A stretch of DNA of 64,000 bases from Leptobrachium leishanense (GCA_009667805.1 CM019066.1:1984001-2048000), one strand, 5' to 3'. Shown: positions 1 to 10,510, counted from the stretch's first letter. The notes: generated from the letters alone by a model not told the origin. Numbers and translations are program-made.

Positions 1-380
1 CGTTCGAACGAATGGACGTATTTTTTCACGGAATACGCGATAGCGGTCATACGATGCGCATGTTCGTCCGTGATTTTGTACGGATCATCAATAAAACACT
101 TTTTGTGTCTGGACGTGATGTTAGCCGGACATTAGCAGCGTCTGACGTCTCCCAATCACGCAAACACGCCGCTATGCGGACGCAGCGCACTCTGTACGTC
201 AGTAGTAGCGGTTTGACGTTCTCGAAAAAATGCGTTCGTTTGCCACTTGCGTTGCGCGGACGAACGTTCGTGCGGCCGTACTTCGTGTGTTCCCTGGCAT
301 TGGACGTCATTTGCTGCTAGCACGGCCGTGATTTCGTGCGTCTAAACGCACGTTAAAACTGCTTTCGTCTGACCTTAGCC
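1..380 (+). mobile_element. TTA-target MITE, family A1 (left end outside window)
   Basis: This is the right-hand part of a CpG-rich, non-coding element of about 425 bp that recurs at 16338, 25627, 26062, 30748, 31774 and 50206. Complete copies begin GGCTAGGGTCAGAC, end with its complement, and are usually flanked by TTA. This copy ends at 380 and is followed by TTA. It interrupts a LINE reverse transcriptase, which continues from 381 on the minus strand. The three-base TTA target fits the PIF/Harbinger superfamily; that assignment is inference because no transposase of the family is present. Confidence 0.75.
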
Positions 381-2740
381 TTAACATGTCACAATGGTGG
401 GTCATGTAGTTACATTGTAGCACAAAGCGGCAGAATGAGTTATACAATGTAGTAAGTTTCTGGCAAAAACGATTTGCACCAAGTGCAACAAGAGTGGTAG
501 CAATGTATAATTTTAATGAAAAATAAGCAACCAACAATATAATGAAAAGAGGAAAAAATGTGTGGTCAATTGCACAAATTGTGGTCAAATCCCCTTTCCT
601 TATATTACCAGGCGATATGTGGTCCCCCTCTTTCTTTATTATTAAAGGTTGATGTTTTTGTTAAATTGTATGTGGGGCGGCATTTTTTGTTTTTTCTTTG
701 TTAGGCAGCTCTAGTAATTTAGGGGTGTTTAACTATTGATGATCTGTGGCTTATCTGTCCTATCAAGACTGCCGTTCATGTGGGTAGTTCCCATTAGAAA
801 CCTTATTTCTTATAACGATAGGTTGGTGATATACTACCATTATTATCATTATTACTATATTTACCAACTTTGCATTTTAGTAGCCCCATTTTCATATGTG
901 TATTAATTAACATCAACTCTTTCCACCTCTTTGGACCATCATGCGGTTGCTGATTGCTTTATTTGTCTTTATTCTTCTATTTTTGTACCCCTGTGGACAT
1001 TGGGGATTCTCATTTATGATGACATGATTCACCATATTGGCCCGATGTTGTTATATGACCCGCTCTGTCCGCACAGACGTCCTGTGCTATTTGTTTGTCC
1101 ACCGCGTCTTTGGTTGCCATGATACGATCAATTGGTCTAGCATTGGTCCCCAGGTGTCATATGATTACTCACGTGTCAGGAAATGCTTTCCCGACATCTG
1201 TACTTCACGTTCAGGACGGACATGGGTTCTCAGCTGGCCGCATGAATTCATCTCATTAATCCTGGCTTCATAGGTATTTATAGGGGGGAGCCGGGCGGGC
1301 ATTGTATCTCTGGATTAAGCCCTGGTTGGGCGAAACTGGTCGAGATATGCCTTTCTTCTTGTTTTTAACAGCTCTATTTTGAACATTTTTTCCTTGTGGT
1401 CCTTCCCTCATGGCTATTGCTGGTTTCTAATCTAGTGTGCCTCTGTATTCGGTTATGTAGGTGGCTTGAACCACCGAGGTACAGGTAGCTATTACTGCCA
1501 ATGTGTATGCTTTTGCTACTTTCTATATGATATAGCACTACCTCTCCTCCTTTGTGCAATTGACCACACATTTTTTCCTCTTTTCATTACATTGTTGGTT
1601 GCTTATTTTTCATTAAAATTATACATTGCTATCACTCTTGTTGCACTCGGTGCAAATCGTTTTTGCTTATTGTTGGGTGGCTGTGGAGTGGCTTATTGAG
1701 CCCTGTCTTGTTTTGTTTGCGTGTTTTTTTTTTTTTAGTAAGTTTCTGAAGGTGTGTTTGCGGGGCGGCTGCATACACTACATCTCCGTATTCAATAGCC
1801 GGCATAAGCATTTGTTGTACAATCTGCTTTCTTACCGCAGGGCTCAGGCAGGATTTGTTTCTGTACAGGGCACCTAGTTTGGGGTAAAGTTTAGATGAGT
1901 TTTTCGATGTGGGGCCAAAGGATAGATTTGGGTCTAACCACATACCTAGATATTTGAGAGAAGTGACTGTGGTCAGCGTGCCATTTGATTTTGTCCCCAC
2001 ACATAGATGGGGATTTTGCAATTAATGTAGTTTAGGTTTTGTTCCAAAGAGCATCGTTACAGTTTTGTCAGTATTTAAAAAAAGTTTGTTGTGTTTGATC
2101 CGCTTTTCTACCTCTGTGAATTGTTCTTGCAGCACGGCCTCCAGCTGCGGGAGATTTGGTTTGCTGGTATAGATTACAGTGTCGTCTGCATACATGTGTA
2201 CAGTTGAGGCTTTGCAGACGTTGGGCAGATCATTTATGAATATTGTGAATAGCAGGGGGCCGAGTATCAAGCCTTGGGGTACACCGCAAGTGACTGGGAG
2301 CGGGAGGGAGGAGCTGCCAGAAATGGACACATATTGCGACCGATCAGATACATATGATTGAAACCAGGTTAGCGTGCGATCACCAATACCAGAGTTTTTG
2401 AGTTTTTGTAATATGATGCCATGGTCTACTGTGTCAAAGGCCTTGGCAAAATCAAGGAAGATGGCTCCAGTTAGGTTTCCTTGTTCCATGCCAGCTTGGA
2501 TATCATTGCAGACTTTTAAAAGGGCGGTTGTAATTGAGTGATTTGGACGAAAGCCGGATTGATCTGGGGTTAAGTAGTTCCAATATTGATAATAATCACG
2601 TAATTGTGTGAACACACATTTTTCCAAAATTTTTGACATTACAGGGAGCAATGATATCGGATGGTAGTTGGATACCAAAGTACTGTCACCACCTTTATGG
2701 ATAGGTACCACTCTCCCTTTTGTCCCATCCTTAACCTCAT
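381..2740 (-). pseudogene. LINE reverse transcriptase (Jockey/CR1-L2-Rex1 type), 5'-truncated and interrupted
   Basis: This is the reverse transcriptase of a non-LTR retrotransposon, read on the minus strand. Visible RT motifs include a finger motif (SNYHPISLLP), the palm motif FLDFAKAFDTVDH, GVPQG, and the catalytic YADD encoded at 2181-2192. An in-frame TAA lies at 2022-2024, and the same frame then continues through IEYGDVVYAA. The frame breaks at 1737 and resumes at 462, because a 1.27-kb element has inserted between duplicated bases. The rest of the C-terminal part runs to 381, where a TTA-target MITE cuts it off. The endonuclease and N-terminal half are missing: homology stops near 2740, where a minisatellite begins. 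No intact protein is possible. The clade is uncertain without alignment. Confidence 0.85.
463..1736. mobile_element. 1.27-kb insertion with 12-13-bp target duplication and ~110-bp inverted repeats
   Basis: AGTAAGTTTCTG flanks the insert on both sides (451-462 and 1737-1748), a 12-bp duplication that becomes 13 bp if the preceding T is counted. Removing the insert plus one repeat rejoins the LINE reading frame. Positions 463-571 match 1552-1665 in inverted orientation. The right inverted repeat is not terminal: about 70 bp ending in a T run separates it from the target. No protein is encoded. The long duplication suggests endonuclease-primed or Polinton/Crypton-like integration, not a classic cut-and-paste MITE. 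The class is unresolved. Confidence 0.6.
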
Positions 2741-3265
2741 GGGGCCTCTTTGCTATGCTTCTCACCATCACGGTCCCTCTTTCCCACTCTTCTGACCATC
2801 ATGGTGCCTCTTCTCCATCCTTTTCACCCCCATAGTGACTTTTTCTCATCGGACTCCACCCTCATGGTTCTTTTGCTCCGTCCTTCTCACTCATCCCCAT
2901 GGTGCCTCTTCTCCATCCGTTTCATCCCCTATGGTGCCTTTGTCCAATCATTCTCACCCTCATGTTGTCTCTTTGCTATGCTTCTCACCATCATGGTGCC
3001 CTCTTCTCCATCCTTTTCACCCCTATAGTGACTTTCTTTCCATCAAACTCAACCCTTTTGCAAGTTCTTTTGCTCCATCCTTATTCACTCATCCCCCATG
3101 GTGCCTCTCCCCCAACCTTCTCACCCTCATGGTGACTGTTATGCTTCTCACCTCCATGGTGCCTCTCCCCCAACCTTCTCACCCTCATGGTGACTGTTAT
3201 GCTTCTCACCTCCATGGTGCCTCTGCCCCATCCTACTCACCCTCATGGTGTCTCTTTTCCCATCT
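2741..3265. repeat. Degenerate minisatellite (~30-bp unit, CTCACCNTCATGGTGCCTCT)
   Basis: Imperfect units of roughly 30 bp with the core CTCACCCTCATGGTGCCTCT run across this stretch. A nearly exact 60-bp double unit repeats around 3113-3235. The open frames here are repeat artefacts. The array starts where LINE homology ends. Confidence 0.75.
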
Positions 3266-4197
3266 TCTCCATACTTTATTCACTTTGAACCTGCTGCACG
3301 GGGATCACTTCTTATACTTCATCTTATAATTACATCAGATATGTAAGAAGCTGCACTTTTATTCTCATACAGTGAGAATACGCTGACCACGGCTCATGCT
3401 CTCGCACAGCACAGCTCCTGTAGGGTACCCGTTGTATGTGTTATGTGTTTTTGTGCAGTAGTAAGCGTGTCTTCTTTTGTATGGGTAAAATGTGTATAAA
3501 TTCCATGCTGCACACATTTTTCGATATGTGAAATTCTAATGTCATTATTTATTTTATTTACAGGAAGGGCAAAATTTTACTTGCAAAAATGAAGCTCGTC
3601 TTTTCGCAGCCGCCTGAACAGGTTTATGGGCCTTGCTCGTAATCGTACAGCAATTCCTCATCAGGAAGGATTATGCAAATTATAATGGGTGTTAATTATC
3701 TTACATTCACATTTACAAGTGTCTGTAATTCCAGGTCTGATCCCATCGCAGGTAATAGCTTGAGAATGCAGGTGCTATTTGGATGAAAGGCTGCTTGACA
3801 TCTCGGAAAATGTAGTCATTGAACTATGAATCATTCTGTGAGCTTCTGCGCCAAATCCAAGGTTTACGTTGGAACTATGAGATATCTTATATAGAAGGAA
3901 AACCAAGCGACTACATAAAAAAGCAGAAAGCAAGAAAAGACTCTGAAGATGCCGATACAACTGTATAAAAATGCACATTATGGGTGCTTGGTGTGATATG
4001 TACGCGCCAACAATCCCGATGGGGTCCCTGTCCAGGGCCGGATTATCGCAAGAGCTTTTGGAGCTGGAGCTCCAGGCCCATGGCCTGAAATAGGCTCATG
4101 ACAGGTTGAGCGAGACCTTGCAATCCAAATTCTGCATGTTACTCAGATAGGTGAATGGTATGCACTATTTGGATACTCTTGTACACACAAGCTCCCT
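3266..4197. other. No gene seen; short shared repeat near 4035-4095
   Basis: AT-rich unique-looking sequence. Around 4035-4095 is a stretch with GGAGCTCCAGGCCCATG that reappears near 30385 and 32665, so it belongs to an old interspersed repeat. I see nothing else that can be supported. Confidence 0.4.
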
Positions 4198-4367
4198 TTA
4201 ACACCTTCGCTGCTGAGCCATTTCACGCCTGTGTGCTGAGCTCATTTTTACCGGTTTCGCTCATCATGTTTAAATGCGATTTGAAGCCACGTTTTATTAT
4301 ACGACCCAGACATATTATATAATCATTTTTTTTAACAGATTCATAATATATCATTATTATATGTATA
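4198..4367 (+). repeat. hAT internal fragment, shared with 37981-38149 and (inverted) 45290-45480
   Basis: The sequence around ATTTCACGCCTGTGTGCT recurs inside the large hAT element at 37428-42183 and, in reverse complement, at 45290-45480. This copy ends at a TA into which a Tc1-like element has inserted. Confidence 0.6.
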
Positions 4368-4660
4368 CAGTGGCAAGAAAAAGTATGTGAACCCTTTGGG
4401 ATTACGTGGAGTTTTGCATGAATTGGTCATAAAATGTGCTCTGATCTTCATCTAAGTCACAACAATTTGAAAAACACAGTCTGCTTAAAATAATACAACA
4501 CAAACATTATATGTTTTCATGTTTTTATTGAACGTGAACATTTCCATTCAGATTTCAATCATGTGCAGCGTGTAAAATTATTCTTCTCAATCTTATCATC
4601 CAAACCTTAGTGGTTATATACTCTATGGAGTATGGGGCACGCTTGTTAAAAAAAAATTAG
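4368..4660 (+). mobile_element. Tc1-like element, left-end fragment
   Basis: The fragment begins CAGTGGCAAGAAAAAGTATG directly after TA, which is a typical Tc1/mariner inverted-repeat end at a TA target. No transposase and no matching right end follow, so it is truncated. The right limit is approximate. Confidence 0.6.
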
Positions 4661-4759
4661 AAATGGGAACCTGTTTCTGTATTTTTCTGTGAAAATACGC
4701 GATTTAAACTCAAACTGAAAAAAAATTCTCTTGTATTTTGGCGCATTGTATACTATCAG

Positions 4760-4912
4760 CTGGTCTATTCACTAAAGGTGAAACTCGGGAGAATTGGCAG
4801 AAGAGAACAATCTAGACCAAATGGGCGAATCTTTCTGGTTTGGCTATTTTGACCTATAATTTTCACTTCTCCTACCAATTCTCCTGAGTTTCACCTTTAG
4901 TGAATAGACCTG
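4760..4912. mobile_element. Short palindromic MITE (GGTCTATTCACTAAAGGTGA ends)
   Basis: A 153-bp imperfect palindrome. The left arm GGTCTATTCACTAAAGGTGA has its exact complement at the right end (4892-4911). Its interior (TGGTTTGGCTATTTTGACCTA) is closely similar to the palindromic MITE at 52811-52992, so the two belong to one broad family with different tips. No clear target duplication. Confidence 0.65.
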
Positions 4913-5267
4913 TATGTATAAAACACTGACCTTGCTCGTGGCATGAGAAATGAGAAGGTGAGTAACGACAGTGGTATTTCTAATTTTATATGTGAGAAAT
5001 GGACAATTCGATTGCTTTGGAACAAAAAATATGTTTGTTAGTGGGTCTATTTTTTTTCCCCTCAAACTATAACATGGGTAAAGAATAAGAAAAATCGGGG
5101 AGAAAGATCAAACAAAAGATATCAAGACATACAGGTATAATGATGTCTTCTGTAGCAGTGTTTCTCAAGTGGTGGGTCGCGACCCAAAAGTGGGTCGCGA
5201 CCAGGGGCGGACTGGGTCGCGGGGCAAGCGCACCCAGGCCTCTCTAATGCTTGGGACCCGCTGATAC

Positions 5268-5360
5268 ATCTTACCTGTGGCAGTGGGTCCCAGGCGGCGC
5301 TGCTACCTCTGCATGTTCCCAGTCGACTCGCCACCTGGGACTCGCTGCATCAGGTAAGAT
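5268..5360. repeat. Hairpin with outward-facing splice-donor edges
   Basis: ATCTTACCTG at 5268-5277 is mirrored by CAGGTAAGAT at 5351-5360, with GC-rich arms around GGGTCCCAGG/CCTGGGACTC. Both edges read CAGGTAAGAT outward, a strong match to the vertebrate 5' splice-site consensus. Function unknown. Confidence 0.6.
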
Positions 5361-6117
5361 TCTCTGTAATTAAAATACAATATAGGGGGCGCTGAAGTGG
5401 CAGAAGGTGGAGGGAAAGATAACACAGTGGTAAAGCAGTATGGCAGCTATGTTCTCCGTGGGTCTTTCCCAAAAAACCCAAGAACAGTAGAAATAGCAAA
5501 AAAAGAGAATGAGAACAGCGCCTATACAACACCTCACTTCTGTGGGAGGCTGGAAAGAACCAGAATGAAGGGGAAGGGCGAATACCCAATTGGATCCCAG
5601 TTAAAAGGGGCAATAAATGGCAATTAATACAATTTACCCTGTGGGTTCTTATATTCAATGCGGATAGGTGAAGATCACGGTACATGAAAGAAAAATGAAG
5701 AGACACATATATGGCACAGTATGTCTGTACATAGATATCAAATGGATGCGTGGAGGAAATACACTCACATATGGTGGAGCCTATGTAATAAAGGCTCAAT
5801 ATAAACACAGTGGGGCTCTTCAGGGATGACCCCGTCCCGTCTTCATATAATTCCAGGAGTTACTTGCATGGACCGTACATAGAATAAAACAGACACAGAC
5901 CATGGTACAGCATTGTAAGCCACAAATATATAGGCCAAGTGATCGCAACACTTACGTGGTAATGAGCCTGTGCGGATTCACTGGCTCTGTATATGCGCCT
6001 GGGTGTAAATAGGAATACACCAATCCCCTTTAGTTTGTTGGAAAAGACTGATAGACTCTCCACCATAAAGTAAAAAAGTGTATTTAATATACAGATAAAA
6101 ACAAATAAAAGAAATAA

Positions 6118-6159
6118 ACCAAAACGCGTTTCACTGCTTGCGCAGCTTCATCAGTTGGT
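6118..6159 (-). ncRNA. Hammerhead ribozyme motif of the Penelope element
   Basis: On the minus strand the order is ACCAA (stem I), CTGATGA, stem II closed by a GCAA loop (GCTGC-GCAA-GCAGT), GAAA, CGCG, TT, then TTGGT, which pairs with ACCAA. All conserved hammerhead core bases are present. Stem III is the very short palindrome ACGCGT, as reported for Penelope-associated ribozymes, which are thought to work best as dimers. It probably processes the element transcript; self-cleavage of this copy is inference. Confidence 0.8.
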
Positions 6160-6783
6160 GTCAAAAAGAAAATGATATTCACAGACTTAACAGGTATACA
6201 TTTATAGCCATGGTGATCACATCAACAGGTGCATTGAATAATGAGACTCCACATCTGTCCTTCTCTGCGTTCCAGCCTGGTTCCTAGTGCTTCCTAGATC
6301 CCTTTTCAGACGTCATATAATACTTCCTCTCCATAAGTGGGCGGGCGCATGCGCCGTGATGTCCAACCACTGATACTCCTCCTCCTGTACACAGAGAGCT
6401 CTATTTCTGTCCTACTTAGCTCAAAAACGCCATCTTTGAATGACCTTATGCCCTCATAACAGCTCCACCGAGCTATATAGAGGAAATAGGCTGGATCCTT
6501 ATTTGGGGGCACATTTCGGGCTCACATTCCATAAGGGCATTCAAGTCCCCACCATGCGTATATTCCATATATATGGGAGACACAGAGAGACACATAATTA
6601 ACCATATAAGACAGTGTTGATGTTTAATAAGGCGGATGCTCAATGAAAAAAATAATAATAACAAATAAAACGGGAAAAACACACTATGCATACTAATACT
6701 ATTACCAATACAACCAAATGATAGGTAATCAAAAATAAAAAATGAACCAATAACCAGAAAAGTCATAAAATTATGAAAAATAA

Positions 6784-8319
6784 TTATAAAAAATGACGAA
6801 CTTCAAAATCACTGTTAAGACCAGCAGGAATAAGGGTGCCACATTCATAAATGAGCCTCATCTCTTCCTTAGCTAGGGTAATGTCCAGATCGCCCCGCCT
6901 CCAACTTCTCTTAACTTTTTTGAGAATACAGAATTCTAATCCTACTGGGTCCTGTGCATGTACTTCTTTAAAATGTAAAGATAAACTATGTAGCTCATAC
7001 CCTTTTCTTATATTACAGAGGTGTTCCCCCAATCTAATGGATAAAGATCTTGATGTCCTTCCAATATAATATAGTCCACATGGACATGTGAGGCAATATA
7101 CGACATACTTAGTGGCACAATTATAAACACCCTTTATGTGTACAGTCCTACCACCTATAGTAACGTCATGGATTCTTCTGACCTTATAATTGTTCTTACA
7201 ACCCAAACACTTCCCACATTTATAAAATCCATCCTGAATCCCTAACAAATGTACTCCCTTACCTTTTTTTCCCACAAAGGCACTGTTAACTACGATGTCT
7301 TTAATATTTCTCACCCCCCTACAGATAAAACAGGGTTTATCGGGGATAACTTCCCATAGGATGGGATCCTGCCTAAGAATCTCCCAATATTGGCGGACTA
7401 TACCCCTAATACCCCTATTACCCACACTATAATCAAAAATAAAAGGAACCCCAAAAGGGTCCTGAGGGGTTGGGTCATTGGGTGCTCGGTATTCAATAAG
7501 GGTACACCTCTCTACAGCCTTAACTTCTTCCACAACATTCCTAACAGTGTCCCTATCGTAACCTTTATCGACAAAAGCACTGGTTAACCTATCTGCCTGC
7601 TGTTGATATTCTTTTAACTCTGTACAATTACGTTTCATTCTGAGAATTTGTCCACGTGGAATTCCCTCAAGCCAACATGATAAATGCCCACTATTAAGGT
7701 CAATGAAGCTATTAACGTCTGTGGCTTTAAAATAGGTACGTGTGTGTAATCTCTCCTCCTTAACATATATCTCCAAATCTAGAAAATTTACAGTAGTGGT
7801 ACTCCAGGTAAAAGACAACTTAATGCCCCAATCATTTATGTTTAAATATTCCATAAATGCTTTAAGGCTATCCTCTGTGCCCCTCCATATGAGGAGAACA
7901 TCGTCGATGTACCTCCTATAGAGGACGAGGTCATGCACCCAGCCATGCGAACCATGGACCCACTGGGATTCCCAGTGGGCCATAAAAAGGTTCGCATAGC
8001 TGGGCGCAAACCTCGCCCCCATGGTACTTCCTCTCTTCTGCAAAAAAAACCCATCATTAAAGGAAAAATAATTATTCTCGAGGACCATCAAAATACCCTC
8101 TACTGTATAATCAATTTGTTTTTGGGAAAAATTCCCTGACTCCTCAAGAAAATGGGTTACCGCTTCACATCCTTTCTTATGAGGAATTATAGTGTACAAG
8201 GACTCAACATCTCCCGTAACAAGCCAGTACCCAGATTGCCATTCTAACCGTTCCAGTTCCTGAAGAACACCAATACTATCTTTAAGATGGGAAGGGCCCA
8301 TAGCCACTATAGGCTGCAA
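6784..8319 (-). CDS. Penelope-like element protein: reverse transcriptase plus GIY-YIG endonuclease (partial)
   Basis: Two catalytic parts are joined in one 511-residue frame. The first is a reverse transcriptase: GSTMGARFAPSYANL (about residue 100) and the catalytic YRRYIDDVLL, whose YIDD is encoded at 7900-7911. It would copy the element RNA. After a cysteine-rich linker (CFICRG, then KCGKCLGCKNN) comes a GIY-YIG nuclease (VVYCLTCPCGLYYIGRTSR, then RLGEHLCNI), which in Penelope elements nicks the target DNA. The frame stays open upstream to about 8395 without a convincing start, and full-length family members have more N-terminal sequence, so this copy is 5'-truncated. There is no stop or frameshift across 511 codons, so it is fairly young. 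A hammerhead motif lies downstream. Activity is not implied. Confidence 0.9.
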   Translation of the reverse strand: MQPIVAMGPSHLKDSIGVLQELERLEWQSGYWLVTGDVESLYTIIPHKKGCEAVTHFLEESGNFSQKQIDYTVEGILMVLENNYFSFNDGFFLQKRGSTMGARFAPSYANLFMAHWESQWVHGSHGWVHDLVLYRRYIDDVLLIWRGTEDSLKAFMEYLNINDWGIKLSFTWSTTTVNFLDLEIYVKEERLHTRTYFKATDVNSFIDLNSGHLSCWLEGIPRGQILRMKRNCTELKEYQQQADRLTSAFVDKGYDRDTVRNVVEEVKAVERCTLIEYRAPNDPTPQDPFGVPFIFDYSVGNRGIRGIVRQYWEILRQDPILWEVIPDKPCFICRGVRNIKDIVVNSAFVGKKGKGVHLLGIQDGFYKCGKCLGCKNNYKVRRIHDVTIGGRTVHIKGVYNCATKYVVYCLTCPCGLYYIGRTSRSLSIRLGEHLCNIRKGYELHSLSLHFKEVHAQDPVGLEFCILKKVKRSWRRGDLDITLAKEEMRLIYECGTLIPAGLNSDFEVRHFL

Positions 8320-8699
8320 CAGCCGATCAAGATATTCAGATATTCTACTGGCAAGGTGGGAGGGGGAAGGAATCTGTAATGGGAAGGTGTGGGGTGGGAC
8401 TCAGTGACTGGTGGCACGCTCTGTACTCCAAACACCAGGAGCCACTGTGCACAATGCACATCTCAGTGAAGCAAAGTATATTTATATAGGCCAGCCTCCC
8501 ATGGAGGAGTTTTTTGACTGGCTTGGACCAATGGTGCTTTCCCATTGGTCCAAGCTAGTCCATTGGTCTTCAGTGTCTCTCTGAGGCACTGAAGAACGTA
8601 GGTTCAGGAAGTAGGCAGCACCAGACACGCACTGCAGACTTCTCAATCTCTTGGTCAGCTTGAGTTTATGCAATTAGCGTAGCGTTCAGCTACGCAAAT

Positions 8700-9155
8700 T
8701 GCGTAGGCTCAGGGAGGGCAGGCTGCTGCGAAAAGATAATGTGCACAGTGTCAGAAATGGACGGCAGGGGAGCGAGGAGCAGATGAGTTTGTTAAGTTTT
8801 TTATAATATTTTATTCTTCACTCAGTAGTGATTTAAATTAGAGTTGCTTTGTCTACCATCACCCCAAACTTTGAGACACTTATTAAGAGCAAGAAGCATC
8901 CCCAGTTTTCCCTAAAGTTCTAATTAATTTCATATGTTTCAATTACAGTTTATTTTATTGCGTTTTTGCCTCAACAGCACTTTTGTTTTCACTAGTTATG
9001 TGATTACTGCACTGTCCATTTTGGAAAGAATCCCTGTTTGTTTTCAAAATTGTTTAAAAAGTGCATACATTGTAGAATATTGTGCACGTTGTTTTGTGGA
9101 ATAAATTATAATGTTTCTGAAATTCAATTATTTTTGGGTCGCGACTTAATGACCA
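8700..9155. other. hAT right-half sequence without genes
   Basis: AT-rich non-coding remainder of the hAT element whose right terminus is at 9199. The GGGTCGCGACTTAATGACC stretch near 9137 mirrors the left subterminal region. Nothing else seen. Confidence 0.5.
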
Positions 9156-9504
9156 AGGACAACTGTGGGTCCTGAGGGTCCACGGGTTGAGAACCACTGT
9201 TCTGTAGGATTGTCAATTACTACATTATGTAAAGAAAATCCAGAATATATCAGTTATTTTTAGTTAGGCATAACCAATGGTTATGTAGCGATACACTTAA
9301 TATTCATGTAATTTATCATGTAACAGATGAGGAACATCCGAAATATCTATGTAGGGAATCAAAGATTAAACCTTCACCCAACATTAGAGTGTGCCTGGGT
9401 ACCAGGCACACCCTGTGTGCATAAGATATAAAAAAGATGTATGGTACAAGGTACTTAGCTTTTGAAGTTGGATCCGCTCCTCATGGAGATATTCCCACTC
9501 TCCT

Positions 9505-9984
9505 CAAGATGAAACCACAGATAAATAGTTTGAGAAGCTATGGATCCTTGTTATATCTGGGTAGGATGGGCCCAGTTGGGAGGTATGGAGATGAAACGTC
9601 TCCAAAACTTGAGAGTAAATAAATAGGGAAGGTATATAAATGAATAAAAAGTGTATAAAATTTATTGAATAACAATATGACTTTCTCAAGGGCGATAAAT
9701 CAACATAAAATTAAAAGCATAAAATAATATAAAAAAGTTTTTATATTATTTTATGCTTTTAATTTTATGTTGATTTATCGCCCTTGAGAAAGTCTTAGGA
9801 CGAAACGCGTTGGGCAATTTTGTTATTCAATAAATTTTATACAATTTTTATTCATTTATATACCTTCCCTATTTATTTACTCTCAAGTTTTGGAGACGTT
9901 TCATCTCCATACCTCCCAACTGGGCCCATCCTACCCAGATATAACAAGGATCCATAGCTTCTCAAACTATTTATCTGTGGTTAC
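9505..9984. repeat. Large near-perfect inverted repeat with a hammerhead-like segment in one arm
   Basis: The two arms, each about 230 bp, meet near 9736 and match almost base for base from ACCACAGATAAATAG outward. The right arm carries about 25 extra bases (GGACGAAACGCGTTGGGC) that the left arm lacks. Those bases complete a degenerate hammerhead ribozyme. The arrangement resembles head-to-head Penelope-type retroposed ends. The sequence could extrude a cruciform or give a long hairpin RNA. Confidence 0.85.
9780..9815 (+). ncRNA. Degenerate hammerhead-like motif
   Basis: GCCC, TTGAGAA (consensus CTGANGA), stem II AGTC-TTAG-GAC, GAAA, CGCG, TT, GGGC. Stems I and II form, but the first core block has two changes, so cleavage is doubtful. 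The layout is the same as the intact motif at 6118-6159. Confidence 0.5.
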
Positions 9985-10315
9985 ACCCTGTGTGCATGTC
10001 TGTGATGGTCATATTTGATATCATTAGAATGACCTGTCCAATGGCACCTAACTTGACTTTGTGGGGTGTAAAGAATGGAAATACAGGGGTCCAAAGCCCC
10101 TTCTCTCTCCTCGCAGAGGTCCGGCAGCTTGTGTTGTAGATGGACCAATGCGTAATAACGCTTTTATCCATCTCCTCCACATTTGATCTCAGCATGGGAT
10201 ATGAGAAGGTGAGTTAGAGCAGCAGCATTGTTTGCTTTGCAAGTAAAAGCACATAATGCCACCGCCTTAGAAATGAGAAAAGAAAATAGCATTTAATTCT
10301 TTTTCTACTTTTACA
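9985..10315. repeat. Old interspersed repeat (family R)
   Basis: It contains the motif 'GGTCATATTTGRTATCATTRGA' (in fragments) and later 'GAAGGTGAGTTA...GCAGCA'. Both recur, diverged, near 11880-12130, 12195-12260, 30480-30660, 31255-31440 and 33045-33120. No coding capacity. I do not recognise the family. Confidence 0.45.
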
Positions 10316-10510
10316 CTTTACATTAGGGATGCACCGATACCACTTTTTTAAGACCGAGTACCGATACTTTTTAAAAGTACTCACCGATACCGAGTACCGA
10401 TACTTTTCTTTAATGTCATGTGACGCTTTCCAATAAAAACAGACCATATAAAAATGCCCCCAGCTCACATGTATATCTCCCCCGATATGAATATATATAT
10501 ATATTCATAC

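Larger units (their letters stand above)
5365..8690 (-). mobile_element. Penelope-like retroelement, 5'-truncated
   Basis: This is a minus-strand element inserted in a hAT transposon. It holds the RT/GIY-YIG coding region (6784-8319) and, 3' of it, a non-coding tail with a hammerhead-ribozyme motif at 6118-6159. Outer limits are estimated from where hAT-like sequence stops and resumes. The N-terminal part of the usual Penelope protein is absent. Confidence 0.65.
5156..9199. mobile_element. hAT-type element with 8-bp target duplication, enlarged by a Penelope insertion
   Basis: The ends are CAGTGTTTCTCAA and TTGAGAACCACTG, and TTCTGTAG occurs immediately outside both (5148-5155 and 9200-9207). 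An 8-bp duplication and CAGTG termini are standard for the hAT superfamily. The flanks next to the termini contain GGGTCGCGACCC-like sequence. No hAT transposase is visible. The middle, about 5365-8690, is a Penelope-like element, so the original hAT was about 0.7 kb. A hairpin with outward splice-donor sequences lies in its left part. Confidence 0.85.
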
